Part shown: piece after piece, positions 8,009 through 17,092 of the stretch
Layout of the letters: every line of letters starts with the position of its first letter
How positions within the stretch are numbered: the first letter of the stretch is position 1
Source: Pseudomonas alkylphenolica
GTDB lineage: Bacteria; Pseudomonadota; Gammaproteobacteria; Pseudomonadales; Pseudomonadaceae
Length of the DNA stretch: 64,000 bases
NCBI RefSeq assembly: GCF_004025535.1
Contig: NZ_QJRG01000048.1
Span: 560,933 to 624,932, forward strand
Direction: 5' to 3'
The notes under the pieces: model-generated
Told to the model about the DNA's origin: nothing
The model's input: only the letters and a program-made list of their open reading frames with translations
Databases searched by the model: none
Position numbers and translations under genes: made by a program

Positions 8009-9310
8009 ATGGGTAACATTTGTGCACGAACCGCGCGGATGTGGTGTGCGGCCATTTTCAGCTCAGGGCTTTGGCTGTTAAGTCCTGACTCGAACGCCGG
8101 TGGTCTCTTCATCTACGAAGCCGGCCAGGAAGGCGCCGGACTAGCTAATGCGGGCTCTGCCGCACTCGCAACCGATCCCAGTGTACTAATGAGCAACCCA
8201 GCTGGAATTACCGAACTCAAGGGCACACAGGTCAGTGCCAATGCCCAGGTGATCCTCGGCCACATGCGTTTTTCTCGTGACGACAGCAACCAGTTCGACG
8301 GCAACGAGGGCGGTAATGCCCTACAGTGGCTGCCGGGCGCGAGCTTGTTCATCAGCCACCAGATCGACGATCGTTCGGCCGTCGGCTTTGGCATGTACGG
8401 TAACTTTGGCCTGGCGCTGAACTACGACGATGACTGGGCTGGCCGTTACTTCAGCCAAGAGACAGCCGTTATCGGGGTTTCCTTTCAGCCAACCATCGCC
8501 CATCAGTTCACCGACCAACTTTCAGTCGGTATCGGCCCACGTATTCTCTACGGTTATTACCGAACTGAAGTGGCCATCAACAACAACTTGCTCGGTCTGC
8601 GTGATAGTCCGGACGGGCAACTGGAATACAAAGACACTGATGTAGGCACCGGGATCAACCTCGGCTTGCTCTACAAGTTGGATGAGAGCACCAAAATAGG
8701 TTTGTCGTACACCAGCAAGGTGAAGTTGGAGTTTGAAGATAGCCCTGACGTACGCAAAGTCAGCAACCCGATCATCAATGCCGCTCTGCGTCGACTGGAT
8801 GCCGACTCGTTGGAGCTGGACATGAATGTCCCCCAGACTGTGCTGCTTAGCGTGGCACATCAGCTCGACCCGCAATGGAAGCTACTAGGCAGCCTGGGCT
8901 GGCAAGACTGGAGCGACTTCGGCGAGATAGGCGTGGAAGTGGATGCCAATGCCGGCGGCGTAGATCGCACCATTGACCGCCAGTACAAAGACACTTGGCA
9001 TGCATCGATCGGTGCGCAGTATCAAGCCACTAAGCAAATTCGCTGGAGTATGGGTCTAGGCTACGACAGCTCTGCGGTAGACGACAAAGATCGCACCGTC
9101 GACAACCCCATGGGCGAAGCTTGGCGCTTCGCGACCGGGGTCAATTACCAGCTTGAAGAAGGTCTCGATCTGCACTTGGCTTATACCCTCGTGTGGTTGG
9201 GTGACATGGACGACGAACAGACTAAGTCGCGTTCGGGGACCACACTCTCCGGAACATACAAGGATGCCGCCCTACATATCGTAGGCGGCGGTGCGACTTG
9301 GCGCTTTTGA
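8009..9310 (+). CDS. OmpP1/FadL-family outer-membrane transporter
   Basis: A 433-residue beta-barrel with a signal peptide cleaved near SNA-GG. The mature start GLFIYEAGQEGAGLANAG and the S-N-P-A-G-I-T-E-L element are the FadL/TodX N-terminal hatch motif; the protein ends in W-R-F. FadL proteins let hydrophobic molecules cross the outer membrane. Standing two genes before the alkylsulfatase, it probably imports long-chain alkyl sulfates or their alcohols. ATG 8009 is chosen over GTG 7979 because AGGGG is suitably spaced and the signal peptide becomes normal. The next gene starts 58 bases later on the same strand. Confidence 0.87.
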   Translation: MGNICARTARMWCAAIFSSGLWLLSPDSNAGGLFIYEAGQEGAGLANAGSAALATDPSVLMSNPAGITELKGTQVSANAQVILGHMRFSRDDSNQFDGNEGGNALQWLPGASLFISHQIDDRSAVGFGMYGNFGLALNYDDDWAGRYFSQETAVIGVSFQPTIAHQFTDQLSVGIGPRILYGYYRTEVAINNNLLGLRDSPDGQLEYKDTDVGTGINLGLLYKLDESTKIGLSYTSKVKLEFEDSPDVRKVSNPIINAALRRLDADSLELDMNVPQTVLLSVAHQLDPQWKLLGSLGWQDWSDFGEIGVEVDANAGGVDRTIDRQYKDTWHASIGAQYQATKQIRWSMGLGYDSSAVDDKDRTVDNPMGEAWRFATGVNYQLEEGLDLHLAYTLVWLGDMDDEQTKSRSGTTLSGTYKDAALHIVGGGATWRF

Positions 9311-9368
9311 CTCGGACCACCGTGTCACGACCTGAAGCTGAACTGAATTGACCACAAGGAGTTCCACC

Positions 9369-10037
9369 ATGAAGTTGAAGCCGCTAGCGGTCGTATTGTG
9401 CCTGGCCACTGTAGGGATTACGGGGTGCACCAGCAAATACGTAGCGCCCGAGGAATACTCGGGCTTCCTCAAAAATTATCAAGCGCTCAAGGAAGAGAAG
9501 TCGCCCACTGGTGGGGCGGTGATGCGCTGGATCAAGCCGGGGGTGAACGCAAACCAGTTCACCAGCATCTATGTTGAACCAAGCCAGCTCTATCCAAAAC
9601 CACAACCAACCGAAAAGGTGCCGCAGAAAACACTAAACGGCATCACCAATTATTACGATCAAGTGCTTCAAACACAGTTTGCCAAAGAGTTGCCGCTTGC
9701 CAGCGGCCCCGGCCCCAAAGTGCTGGTGGTACGTCCGGCAATCACTGCAGTAAGCGCCAAAACCAAAGGCCTGCAACCATATGAGGTGATCCCAATTGCC
9801 CTGGTAGCCGCCGGTGTCAGCTATGCAACCGGTATCCGCGATCAGGACACCAGCCTCGCCACCGAAGCGGCTTTCATAGATGGCAGCAATAACGAAGTGG
9901 TCGCCCAAGTGGTACGAAAAGGCGCAGGCGCCGAGTTGGACAACTCCTCCCAAGTCATGACAGCCAACGATGCCAAAGCTGTTCTCGATGGCTGGGCACG
10001 TGACATGGCGAAATCTTTTGAGATGCTTAAGAAGTAG
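9369..10037 (+). CDS. DUF3313-family lipoprotein
   Basis: A 222-residue lipoprotein. The signal peptide ends in a lipobox V-G-I-T-G-C, so Cys19 would be acylated. The mature part starts TSKYVAPEEYSGFLKNY and continues with GAVMRWIKPGV and VRPAITAVS, as in DUF3313 proteins, which are outer-membrane-associated lipoproteins of unknown function. The ATG at 9369 has AAGGAG seven bases upstream. It lies between the FadL-like porin and the alkylsulfatase, all same-strand, so it probably belongs to the same uptake/degradation locus. Confidence 0.82.
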   Translation: MKLKPLAVVLCLATVGITGCTSKYVAPEEYSGFLKNYQALKEEKSPTGGAVMRWIKPGVNANQFTSIYVEPSQLYPKPQPTEKVPQKTLNGITNYYDQVLQTQFAKELPLASGPGPKVLVVRPAITAVSAKTKGLQPYEVIPIALVAAGVSYATGIRDQDTSLATEAAFIDGSNNEVVAQVVRKGAGAELDNSSQVMTANDAKAVLDGWARDMAKSFEMLKK

Positions 10038-10159
10038 ATACCAATTACTGGCCAACCATAGGCCGCCAGTATCTGCTTCAGGATGAATAGCACGTTGGAA
10101 TGCATAACGCTGGAAGTTACCCCGATGGGTACAGCAAATTGATCAAGAAGGAGTTTGAA

Positions 10160-12181
10160 ATGAAAGCGATTGCTCAAACCTCGTCCCTCAAAGCTGATGG
10201 TGCATCAGCGGGAATTTGGAAGCTCAGCACGTCGGTCCTGCTCGCCGCAGCCATTGCTGTGAGCACCCATGCCTGGGCTGCTGAATCGCCAAAACCCGCC
10301 ACCGAGGCCACCAAGGCGGCCAACGATGCGCTGCTCAAAGAGCTGCCGTTCAACGACAAGACTTCGTTCGAACTGGCGCACAAAGGCTTCATCGCCCCGC
10401 TGCCGTCCGAGCCGGTCAAAGGCCCGAACGGCAACATGATCTGGGACCCGAACAAGTACGGTTTCATCAAGGAAGGTGAAACCGCACCGGCCACTACCAA
10501 CCCCAGCTTGTGGCGCCAGTCGCAACTGATCAACATCTCTGGCCTGTTCGAAGTCACCGATGGTATCTACCAGGTGCGTAACTACGACCTGTCGAACGTG
10601 ACCATAATCGAGGGCAAGAGCGGCCTCACCATCATCGACCCACTGATATCCACAGAGACCGCCAAGGCGGCACTCGACTTGTACTTCAAGCATCGGCCGA
10701 AAAAACCGGTAGTCGCAGTGATCTACACCCACAGCCATATCGACCACTACGGTGGTGTACGCGGTGTGGTGGACGAAAAGGACGTCAAGGCTGGCAAGGT
10801 CAAGATCTACGCGCCAAACGGCTTCTTGGAGCATGCAGTGGCTGAGAACGTCATGGCCGGCACCGCAATGAGCCGCCGCGCCAGCTACATGTACGGCAAC
10901 CTTCTACCACCAAACGAAACCGGACAACTGGGCGCCGGTCTGGGTACGACCACTTCTACCGGTACCGTGACCCTGATTCCGCCGACTGACCTCATCGAAA
11001 AGACCGGCGAAACACACGTAATCGACGGACTGACCTACGAGTTCCTCTACGCGCCGGGTAGCGAGGCGCCGGCCGAAATGCTCATCTACATCAAGGAGAA
11101 GAAGGCCCTAAACGCGGCTGAGGACTCCACCCATACGCTGCACAATACCTACTCGCTGCGTGGTGCGAAGATTCGCGAGCCACTGCCTTGGTCCAAGTAC
11201 CTCAATGAATCCCTGAAGATGTGGGGCAATGAAGTCCAGGTCATGTATGCCCAGCACCACTGGCCGGTCTGGGGCAACAAGGAAGTCAAGGATCAGCTGT
11301 CGTCGCAACGCGACATGTACCGCTACATCAACGATGAAACCCTGCGTCTGGCCAACAAGGGGTACACCATGACCGAAATCGCCGAGCAGGTGAAACTGCC
11401 CAAGTCGATTGCCGACCGTTTCTCCAACCGTGGTTACTACGGCTCGCTGAACCACAACGTCAAGGCCACTTACGTGCTGCATTTGGGTTGGTATATCGGC
11501 AACCCGGCCACCTTGTGGGAGCTGCCGCCGGATGAACAGGCCAAGCGTTACGTCGACATGATGGGCGGCGCCGACGCCGTGCTGAAAAAAGCCAAGGAGT
11601 ACTACGACAAGGGTGATTACCGCTGGGTAGCCGAGGTGGTCAACCATGTGGTGTTCGCCGATCCGAACAACCAGGCGGCGAAGAACCTGCAAGCCGACAC
11701 CCTGGAACAACTGGGGTACCAGGCCGAGAGCGGCCCGTGGCGCAACTTCTACCTGACCGGTGCGCAAGAGCTGCGCAATGGCGTGCAGAAGCTGCCTACA
11801 CCGGACACCGCCAGCCCCGACACCGTCAAGGCGATGGACCTGGACCTGTTCTTCGACTTCCTGGCCATGCGCCTGAAAGGGCCTGAGGTGGGCGACAAGC
11901 ACATCACCCTGAACCTGGACTTCACTGACCTCAAGCAGAAGTACACGCTGGAGATGGTCAACGGTGTACTCAACCACACCGAGGGCGTGCAAGCGAAGGA
12001 CGCCGACGCAACCATCACGCTAACCCGTGACACCTTGAACAACATTATGCTCAAGCAGACCACGCTGAAGGATGCTGTCAGCAAAGGCGACGTGAAGATC
12101 AACGGCAACGAGGGCAAGCTTGATGAGTTGATGAGCTACATGGACAACTTCGACCTCTGGTTCAATATTGTCACACCGTAA
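10160..12181 (+). CDS. sdsA: SdsA-type alkyl sulfatase
   Basis: A 673-residue periplasmic class III alkylsulfatase. It has a long signal peptide (cleavage near THAWA-AE). A metallo-beta-lactamase fold carries the zinc motif T-H-S-H-I-D-H-Y-G-G (around residue 193). A helical dimerisation region (E-Y-Y-D-K-G-D-Y-R-W-V-A-E-V) follows, then a C-terminal SCP2-like domain (LNLDFTDLKQKYTLEMVNG). The enzyme hydrolyses primary alkyl sulfates such as dodecyl sulfate to alcohol and sulfate. AAGGAG lies before ATG 10160, and a strong terminator follows the stop. Length and domains match the Pseudomonas SdsA1 family. Confidence 0.92.
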   Translation: MKAIAQTSSLKADGASAGIWKLSTSVLLAAAIAVSTHAWAAESPKPATEATKAANDALLKELPFNDKTSFELAHKGFIAPLPSEPVKGPNGNMIWDPNKYGFIKEGETAPATTNPSLWRQSQLINISGLFEVTDGIYQVRNYDLSNVTIIEGKSGLTIIDPLISTETAKAALDLYFKHRPKKPVVAVIYTHSHIDHYGGVRGVVDEKDVKAGKVKIYAPNGFLEHAVAENVMAGTAMSRRASYMYGNLLPPNETGQLGAGLGTTTSTGTVTLIPPTDLIEKTGETHVIDGLTYEFLYAPGSEAPAEMLIYIKEKKALNAAEDSTHTLHNTYSLRGAKIREPLPWSKYLNESLKMWGNEVQVMYAQHHWPVWGNKEVKDQLSSQRDMYRYINDETLRLANKGYTMTEIAEQVKLPKSIADRFSNRGYYGSLNHNVKATYVLHLGWYIGNPATLWELPPDEQAKRYVDMMGGADAVLKKAKEYYDKGDYRWVAEVVNHVVFADPNNQAAKNLQADTLEQLGYQAESGPWRNFYLTGAQELRNGVQKLPTPDTASPDTVKAMDLDLFFDFLAMRLKGPEVGDKHITLNLDFTDLKQKYTLEMVNGVLNHTEGVQAKDADATITLTRDTLNNIMLKQTTLKDAVSKGDVKINGNEGKLDELMSYMDNFDLWFNIVTP

Positions 12182-12208
12182 CGCTCCTACTGATGCTTGA
12201 TTGCATCA

Positions 12209-12250
12209 CGGCAAGCCATTGGCACTGGGCTAGTGGCTTGCCGCTTTTTT
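12209..12250 (+). terminator. Rho-independent terminator after sdsA
   Basis: CGGCAAGCCA (12209-12218) pairs perfectly with TGGCTTGCCG (12234-12243) around a 15-base loop, followed by CTTTTTT. It ends the porin-lipoprotein-sulfatase transcript. Confidence 0.92.
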
Positions 12251-12335
12251 ATTCACACAATGCAGCAACCCTGGGGTACTTAGGCAAAATTTGTCCTAGT
12301 GAAACCGCGCGAACTCTAATTTGAAGGTCAAAAAT

Positions 12336-12848
12336 ATGAGCACGCTGATACATAAAATTAAACATGAATTCATGAAAGTCCTTCCGCCGACCATCTTCTT
12401 TTTTATCATTTTGCACATTGTTGCCCTTATTCGAGGGCTGATGATCAAGGGGTCGGGAGTTGATCTACCCGTTTCGGCCTCGGTGCTGATTGCCTCCATG
12501 ATCCTCGGCAAATCGGTGTTGGTCGCGGATATGCTGCCCTTCATCAACCGCTTTCCCGACAAACCCCTGATCTGGAATGTCACTTGGAAGACGCTCATGT
12601 ATGCGGTGGTCGCGCTGGTTGTGCATTACCTAGAGCGGCTGTACGAGTACTGGAAAGAGGCACCCAGCCTCATGGATGCGAATTCACTGCTGTGGTCGTC
12701 GATGAATTGGCCGCGCTTTTGGGCAATACAGATTCTTCTGGTTACATTGATTTTCATGTATTGCGTGATCGCGGAGCTGGCACGAGTCATTGGTCGTGAT
12801 CGACTGAAGGTGATGTTCGTGGGCCCTCTTCCGCCAATGCAACGTTGA
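12336..12848 (+). CDS. Conserved inner-membrane protein
   Basis: A 170-residue protein with about four hydrophobic segments: PTIFFFIILHIVALIRGLMI, then ASVLIASMILGKSVLVADML, a WKTLMYAVVALVVHYL helix, and FWAIQILLVTLIFMYCVIAEL. The R-F-P-D-K-P-L-I-W-N loop between the second and third is typical of a family of small uncharacterised membrane proteins in Pseudomonas. It is beyond the sdsA terminator, so it has its own promoter. ATG 12336 is used; the in-frame TTG at 12321 is unlikely. Function unknown. Confidence 0.72.
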   Translation: MSTLIHKIKHEFMKVLPPTIFFFIILHIVALIRGLMIKGSGVDLPVSASVLIASMILGKSVLVADMLPFINRFPDKPLIWNVTWKTLMYAVVALVVHYLERLYEYWKEAPSLMDANSLLWSSMNWPRFWAIQILLVTLIFMYCVIAELARVIGRDRLKVMFVGPLPPMQR

Positions 12849-13013
12849 ACCGACGTAAGCCTTTCGACTCATGACGCTAGTCAGTATAGGCAGAGACCTC
12901 ACAGTAACTGCCGATTATGGAGGGCAGTTAACGGCCAAAACAGTCATTTAACTGCTCCGCGTCTGGTTTCTTTGTGTTAAATCAACTAGGCCACTGCAAG
13001 GAGGCGATTTGCA

Positions 13014-16000
13014 TCAAGGATGTCCATTACGACGCATATAGTCAGCCAACCTGCGATACTCAGGACGTTCAGCAATGCTCGCCTGGGACTCAGCAATGGC
13101 TTCCAAACACGGGCGAAGATCAGGAGACAACCAAGCCTGGTCGTCCACTACCGCAGCCAATAAGCGCAACGCTGCGCCAGGGAAAGTTGTGCATAAACCT
13201 GACTGATGCAGCTGGTGGATCGCAAAGTGCATATGCTCCGTGGGCACTAACCAATCGTAGACTGCATCCAGAGCGGCAGGAAACTCTGCCCTGGCTGCAA
13301 TGGACATTCGGATCAGTGATTCAGCAATGGTGGGCGTCACTAGATCTTGGGATTTTGGCCAGATATTTTGCCAGAAGGGCAGGATCCGATTCCGCCAGTA
13401 CTCCTCCCGCTGCTCCCCTGCGCCCTCCATCGCTTGTGCCAGGGATTGAGCTGACTCTTGCAACGCCTTTAAAGGAAATGTGGCAAAAGCCTGGCGGAAT
13501 TCCTCTGAGCTATACCCCTCAAGAGGACCTAATGCTGCATATGTGAAAATCGCAGCGAACTGCTCATCGTGCTCCCCTAGGTCCTCATAATGACCAGCAG
13601 TATCGAGGAAATCAGCCTTAAAGGCTAAAAGAAGCGGACGGTACAGACGCGGTGACCATAAGAATCCCTCCCAAGCCCTTCTAGCTTCGACGGGACTGAT
13701 AGCCCAACTGAAATGAGGAAGGAGATTAGCTCTAGTCCAAGTCTCATCAACTCTGAATAATGCGATGAGTCTGGATGCAAGCAAAACTCTGCCATGACGG
13801 TATCTTTCCACTTGCAAGTCGCACAGTTCGGTGAAGAGCTGACGTATCCCCTCTGGAAGACGATCATCATCGCTAAGGTTAGATTTCTGCCAAATGTTTA
13901 ACAGTGCTTGCGTTACATGTCCAATGGGGTGGTTGATGGCCTCAGTAACTGGCTGATTGATAGGTTCGCCATTACTAGTCATGCCCGTATCCGCATCTAG
14001 AGGCAGGCCCATCACTCTACGGCACATCCCCAAAAATACAGTAAGGCCTTCAAAGTTCGATTTAGATACCTCATCAAGCCAGCGAGTAACATCATAAATC
14101 ACTTGCGAAAGAACCTCTTCTGGCATCGCTTCGATCCATGGAACAACATAACGCCATGATTTTCGAGCAACACCTGATTCGCTCCATACCTGGAGCGCCT
14201 CCTGCCAACGCCTCACAAGCCATTGCCCCTCCTGCGCCAGGTCTCCCAAAGCATACAAACTGTTGAGAAGGTGCTTTCTACACACATCCCTCCAGGTATC
14301 TTCATCAAAGTACTCATGATCAGCCGGGGGATTTCGAAGCCATTGAACGAGTGCTTCACGTTTGTAAGGTGCCAGCCTGATGACGCGCTGATCTTGATAA
14401 TCAGGGTCTCCGGTCCCACTCATCCAGTGAGAGAATTCATCACTCTCGTTTTCCGCCAAGCGTAGATGCGGGTACACCGCGGATAGCTCATCAAGCTTTT
14501 GCTGAGCTTGATCACCGAGGACAAGCCCACCTAACTGAAGCTTCGCCAAGGCCCTCCAAACTGCCTGGTCTACACGTTGTTGATACCGATCATCCGTGAT
14601 GTCAGCTACGAAGTTTTCTCTCGGGGGGCCGAGCAAAATCACCGTCTCCAGCATTTCTTGAGCCACGAGAGGCAGCCTTCGCCCTTGCAACACGAGCAGG
14701 CGATAAACCTCTCGTTTAGTGGAGATTGACCACAGCCATCGACCATTTTCTACCAGTAACCATTCAACCCATTCATCCGCGGGAAAAGCGCCTTCTTGAC
14801 TCGCTGCAAAGAACGCCAAACGCTTGAAGGTAGGATACGGAATCTCAAACCAGCTGCGCGCGATCTTCACAGCAGCATCAGGATACTCTCCGAAATTAGC
14901 TAGCCACGAATCACGGAGCAGCTCAATGAGCACTACCCACTCGCGGAAACCACGGTTTTGCCAGTGGTGACTAATCGACGGCATATCCCAGAATGAACGA
15001 TCCTCAAAAGAGTCGACACTTCCTAATTCTTGCAAGAGGTCCAAAGCATCACGAAGCAATGCCTGGAATTCCTCAAGGAGCAACGGCAAAGCTAATGTCC
15101 ACTCTTGATGAGACGACTCGTACAGCGTAGATCTCACGTCGTCGGAGTTTAATACCAACTCCCAATTCACCAGATTGCGCAGATTCGTTGGTGAAACATC
15201 CACATCTTCCGACAATCGAAATGGCTTAGATATGGAAACCACAGGTGAAAGCAGCATCCGTAGCTGTAGTCGAAGACTTGCAGTTAGACCATCTCGCTTC
15301 AACCGCTCGGCCCAGCTGTAAAGATCCAACTCTCTCCAGGGCGACTTTATCCGCTCAGCTAGAAACAGCCCCCAGAGCTTGCGCATGAGAGGCCCTGGTA
15401 TCGCCTTAGGTGAGCTTTTACGGAGTGCATCCAGCTCGGCGGTTTTTCCTTCATTCTGAAGCTTGGCAGTGAGCCCCAACTGGTCTTGGATGAGAAATGC
15501 AAGACGCTCGTGGACGCTTCCCCCCCGCGCAGAGAGCCAAAGCAAAAGGTCCGGATCATCGAGGTGCCGCACCAGCCATCGAGCTATCTGGAACATCACA
15601 TTATCCCAGTAACCCGTGCGCCCTCCGACAAGCGACATTGGCGCTGCCAAGTGATAAGGGGTGGGCCTTTGAACCAGACTGAAGTTGAGCTTAGGATCGG
15701 CTTCCGCGTGAGCAGGAACCCCGAAGCGCCCGAGATCTGAGTGGTAGTAGCGAGTATCACTGAATGCGCCCAACAGCCACTCTAAGGACGGGGCGGGACT
15801 GAAATCCGCAAACCGACGCGCCGGTAGCCCAGACCTATCAGATAGCGCCCAAAGCATACGTCCAACGAAATCATCTTGCCGAGTGCTAGCCGAGGGCTTG
15901 GAGAGAGCGTGGGTAGTCACAATCCGCTCCTTTCCAATAGTTCCATCCCTGTATGTCTCAGACCAAGCTTTCAGGGTCTGATGCAACCCCCTATGCGAGT

Positions 16001-16832
16001 TGACCCCAGGCTGAGTGTGGTAGAGGATGGGAGCTACTCCCTTTGCCTTCCATTCAGCGGTTTTCTGGCTTTCCTCTCCTGGTTTACAGGATCCAAATGC
16101 CCATGCCTGCGGAGTGATCTCTCCAAGCATTCTGTCAGCAGCCAACGCGTCCATCATGTAGCGCAGAACCGGGTCGCTGACACTGTATCCGACGAAGCAA
16201 ACCACGTAGTTGCGGAATAACTCACTCACGAATCGGGCAGCCCAACGTTCAGTCAGGTATGCAAGCCCGAAGTCACCGCTTGTGATAACGAGTCGGTTGA
16301 GTTCGTAAACGGTGGGCTTAGCTGGCAGCAAGCCGTGCAGATAAACGACCCCATCCCAGCGGCTATTTTTAGGCAGCGGAAGCATCGGGGCGGAGTAAGA
16401 ATTGAAACGCTGTTTTGTGCGCCGACCTGCGGCATCGAAGACGCGGTCGAAATTTGTTGTGACAAGACGCAGGGCCCCGGTCCGACTCCTCCCCAAACTC
16501 AGCAATGCTGCGTGCGTGTCCGTTGCCCCTTTGAGCCGAAGATTGGGCTTGAGAGCCCGCGCTAAAGCCTCTCGAACAGCTCCCCGCCCGTTCGGCAAGC
16601 GCCGCTCAAGAAGATCCAGAGTGGCATCGTATTGATAGTTATCAAAGGCTTTCTGCTCTGCACTATCGAATTTGGTCAGCGCCTCTTTGTAGATGAGGTG
16701 GACCAAGCCTTTGAAATCCAGCAGCCCAGCTGGGTAGGAGATGCCTGCTCCGCAAAAGAAAACTACCCTGTCCTCTTCATGGGCCTGGAGCAATTCGTCT
16801 GGGATATCCGGACCGTTCGTTACAAACTGCAT
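13014..16832 (-). CDS. Large SIR2-domain protein, candidate anti-phage NADase
   Basis: A 1271-residue protein. The first ~250 residues form a SIR2-like NAD-binding fold: F-C-G-A-G-I-S (26-32), T-T-N-F-D (125-129) with Asn127 in the catalytic position, Y-L-H-G (164-167) with His166, and F-V-G-Y-S-V-S-D-P (213-221). The remaining thousand residues are helical, Trp/Leu-rich and repeat-like, ending in a region resembling DUF4020. SIR2 domains fused to long helical sensors (DSR1/DSR2 type) destroy NAD during phage infection. ATG 16832 has GAGGT nine bases upstream. Base composition is visibly more AT-rich than the flanks. The upstream ORF remnant overlaps the start by 13 bases. Confidence 0.8.
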   Translation of the reverse strand: MQFVTNGPDIPDELLQAHEEDRVVFFCGAGISYPAGLLDFKGLVHLIYKEALTKFDSAEQKAFDNYQYDATLDLLERRLPNGRGAVREALARALKPNLRLKGATDTHAALLSLGRSRTGALRLVTTNFDRVFDAAGRRTKQRFNSYSAPMLPLPKNSRWDGVVYLHGLLPAKPTVYELNRLVITSGDFGLAYLTERWAARFVSELFRNYVVCFVGYSVSDPVLRYMMDALAADRMLGEITPQAWAFGSCKPGEESQKTAEWKAKGVAPILYHTQPGVNSHRGLHQTLKAWSETYRDGTIGKERIVTTHALSKPSASTRQDDFVGRMLWALSDRSGLPARRFADFSPAPSLEWLLGAFSDTRYYHSDLGRFGVPAHAEADPKLNFSLVQRPTPYHLAAPMSLVGGRTGYWDNVMFQIARWLVRHLDDPDLLLWLSARGGSVHERLAFLIQDQLGLTAKLQNEGKTAELDALRKSSPKAIPGPLMRKLWGLFLAERIKSPWRELDLYSWAERLKRDGLTASLRLQLRMLLSPVVSISKPFRLSEDVDVSPTNLRNLVNWELVLNSDDVRSTLYESSHQEWTLALPLLLEEFQALLRDALDLLQELGSVDSFEDRSFWDMPSISHHWQNRGFREWVVLIELLRDSWLANFGEYPDAAVKIARSWFEIPYPTFKRLAFFAASQEGAFPADEWVEWLLVENGRWLWSISTKREVYRLLVLQGRRLPLVAQEMLETVILLGPPRENFVADITDDRYQQRVDQAVWRALAKLQLGGLVLGDQAQQKLDELSAVYPHLRLAENESDEFSHWMSGTGDPDYQDQRVIRLAPYKREALVQWLRNPPADHEYFDEDTWRDVCRKHLLNSLYALGDLAQEGQWLVRRWQEALQVWSESGVARKSWRYVVPWIEAMPEEVLSQVIYDVTRWLDEVSKSNFEGLTVFLGMCRRVMGLPLDADTGMTSNGEPINQPVTEAINHPIGHVTQALLNIWQKSNLSDDDRLPEGIRQLFTELCDLQVERYRHGRVLLASRLIALFRVDETWTRANLLPHFSWAISPVEARRAWEGFLWSPRLYRPLLLAFKADFLDTAGHYEDLGEHDEQFAAIFTYAALGPLEGYSSEEFRQAFATFPLKALQESAQSLAQAMEGAGEQREEYWRNRILPFWQNIWPKSQDLVTPTIAESLIRMSIAARAEFPAALDAVYDWLVPTEHMHFAIHQLHQSGLCTTFPGAALRLLAAVVDDQAWLSPDLRPCLEAIAESQASIAERPEYRRLADYMRRNGHP

Positions 16833-17011
16833 CCCTGCGCCACCTCGTGTTTGATGGCGACAAGCCACCTATTGACTCGCTGTGTATCACGGGTGACTTC
16901 TTTATGCCAACGATACTCAACGACCGATTGTAATAGGCCGTATTGTGCCTCAATCGATGAGGAGCTATGGGTCGTTCTCTGCCGGTCATTATCAAAAATT
17001 TTGCGAGTCAA
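16820..17011 (-). pseudogene. Truncated ORF overlapping the SIR2 start
   Basis: An open frame ending at TAA (16820-16822) encodes a plausible C-terminus: a polar stretch, then SIEAQYGLLQSVVEYRWHKE and R-D-T-Q-R-V-N-R-W-L-V-A-I-K. The only possible start is a TTG with no ribosome-binding site, and the frame runs upstream into the repeats of an IS-like end. It therefore looks like the 3' end of a gene cut by a mobile element. Its stop overlaps the SIR2 start by 13 bases, so the two genes were probably one operon. Family not recognised. Confidence 0.4.
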
Positions 17012-17054
17012 GTCCGATGCAAATGACTGGTTAAGTCGAATGCAAATGAGTGGG
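17010..17054. repeat. Tandem terminal repeats, IS21-like end candidate
   Basis: Two imperfect 22-base copies, beginning AAGTCCGATGCAAATGACTG (17010) and AAGTCGAATGCAAATGAGTG (17033), repeat with a 23-base period. Multiple tandem copies of a sequence of this kind mark the ends of IS21-type elements. No transposase gene is found, so this would be a solo end or remnant. Confidence 0.4.
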
Positions 17055-17069
17055 CAAGTTCACGAATCA

Positions 17070-17092
17070 CGCAAGACCTGCCGGGTCTTGCG
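17070..17092. repeat. Perfect 9-bp hairpin
   Basis: CGCAAGACC pairs with GGTCTTGCG around TGCCG. There is no T-tract, so it is not a standard terminator. It stands at the border between the IS-like repeats and decayed sequence. Confidence 0.5.

Noticed and set aside
12974..13546. 190-codon plus-strand frame
   Set aside because: It is entirely antisense to the SIR2 gene 3' end, shows no family pattern and lacks a ribosome-binding site.
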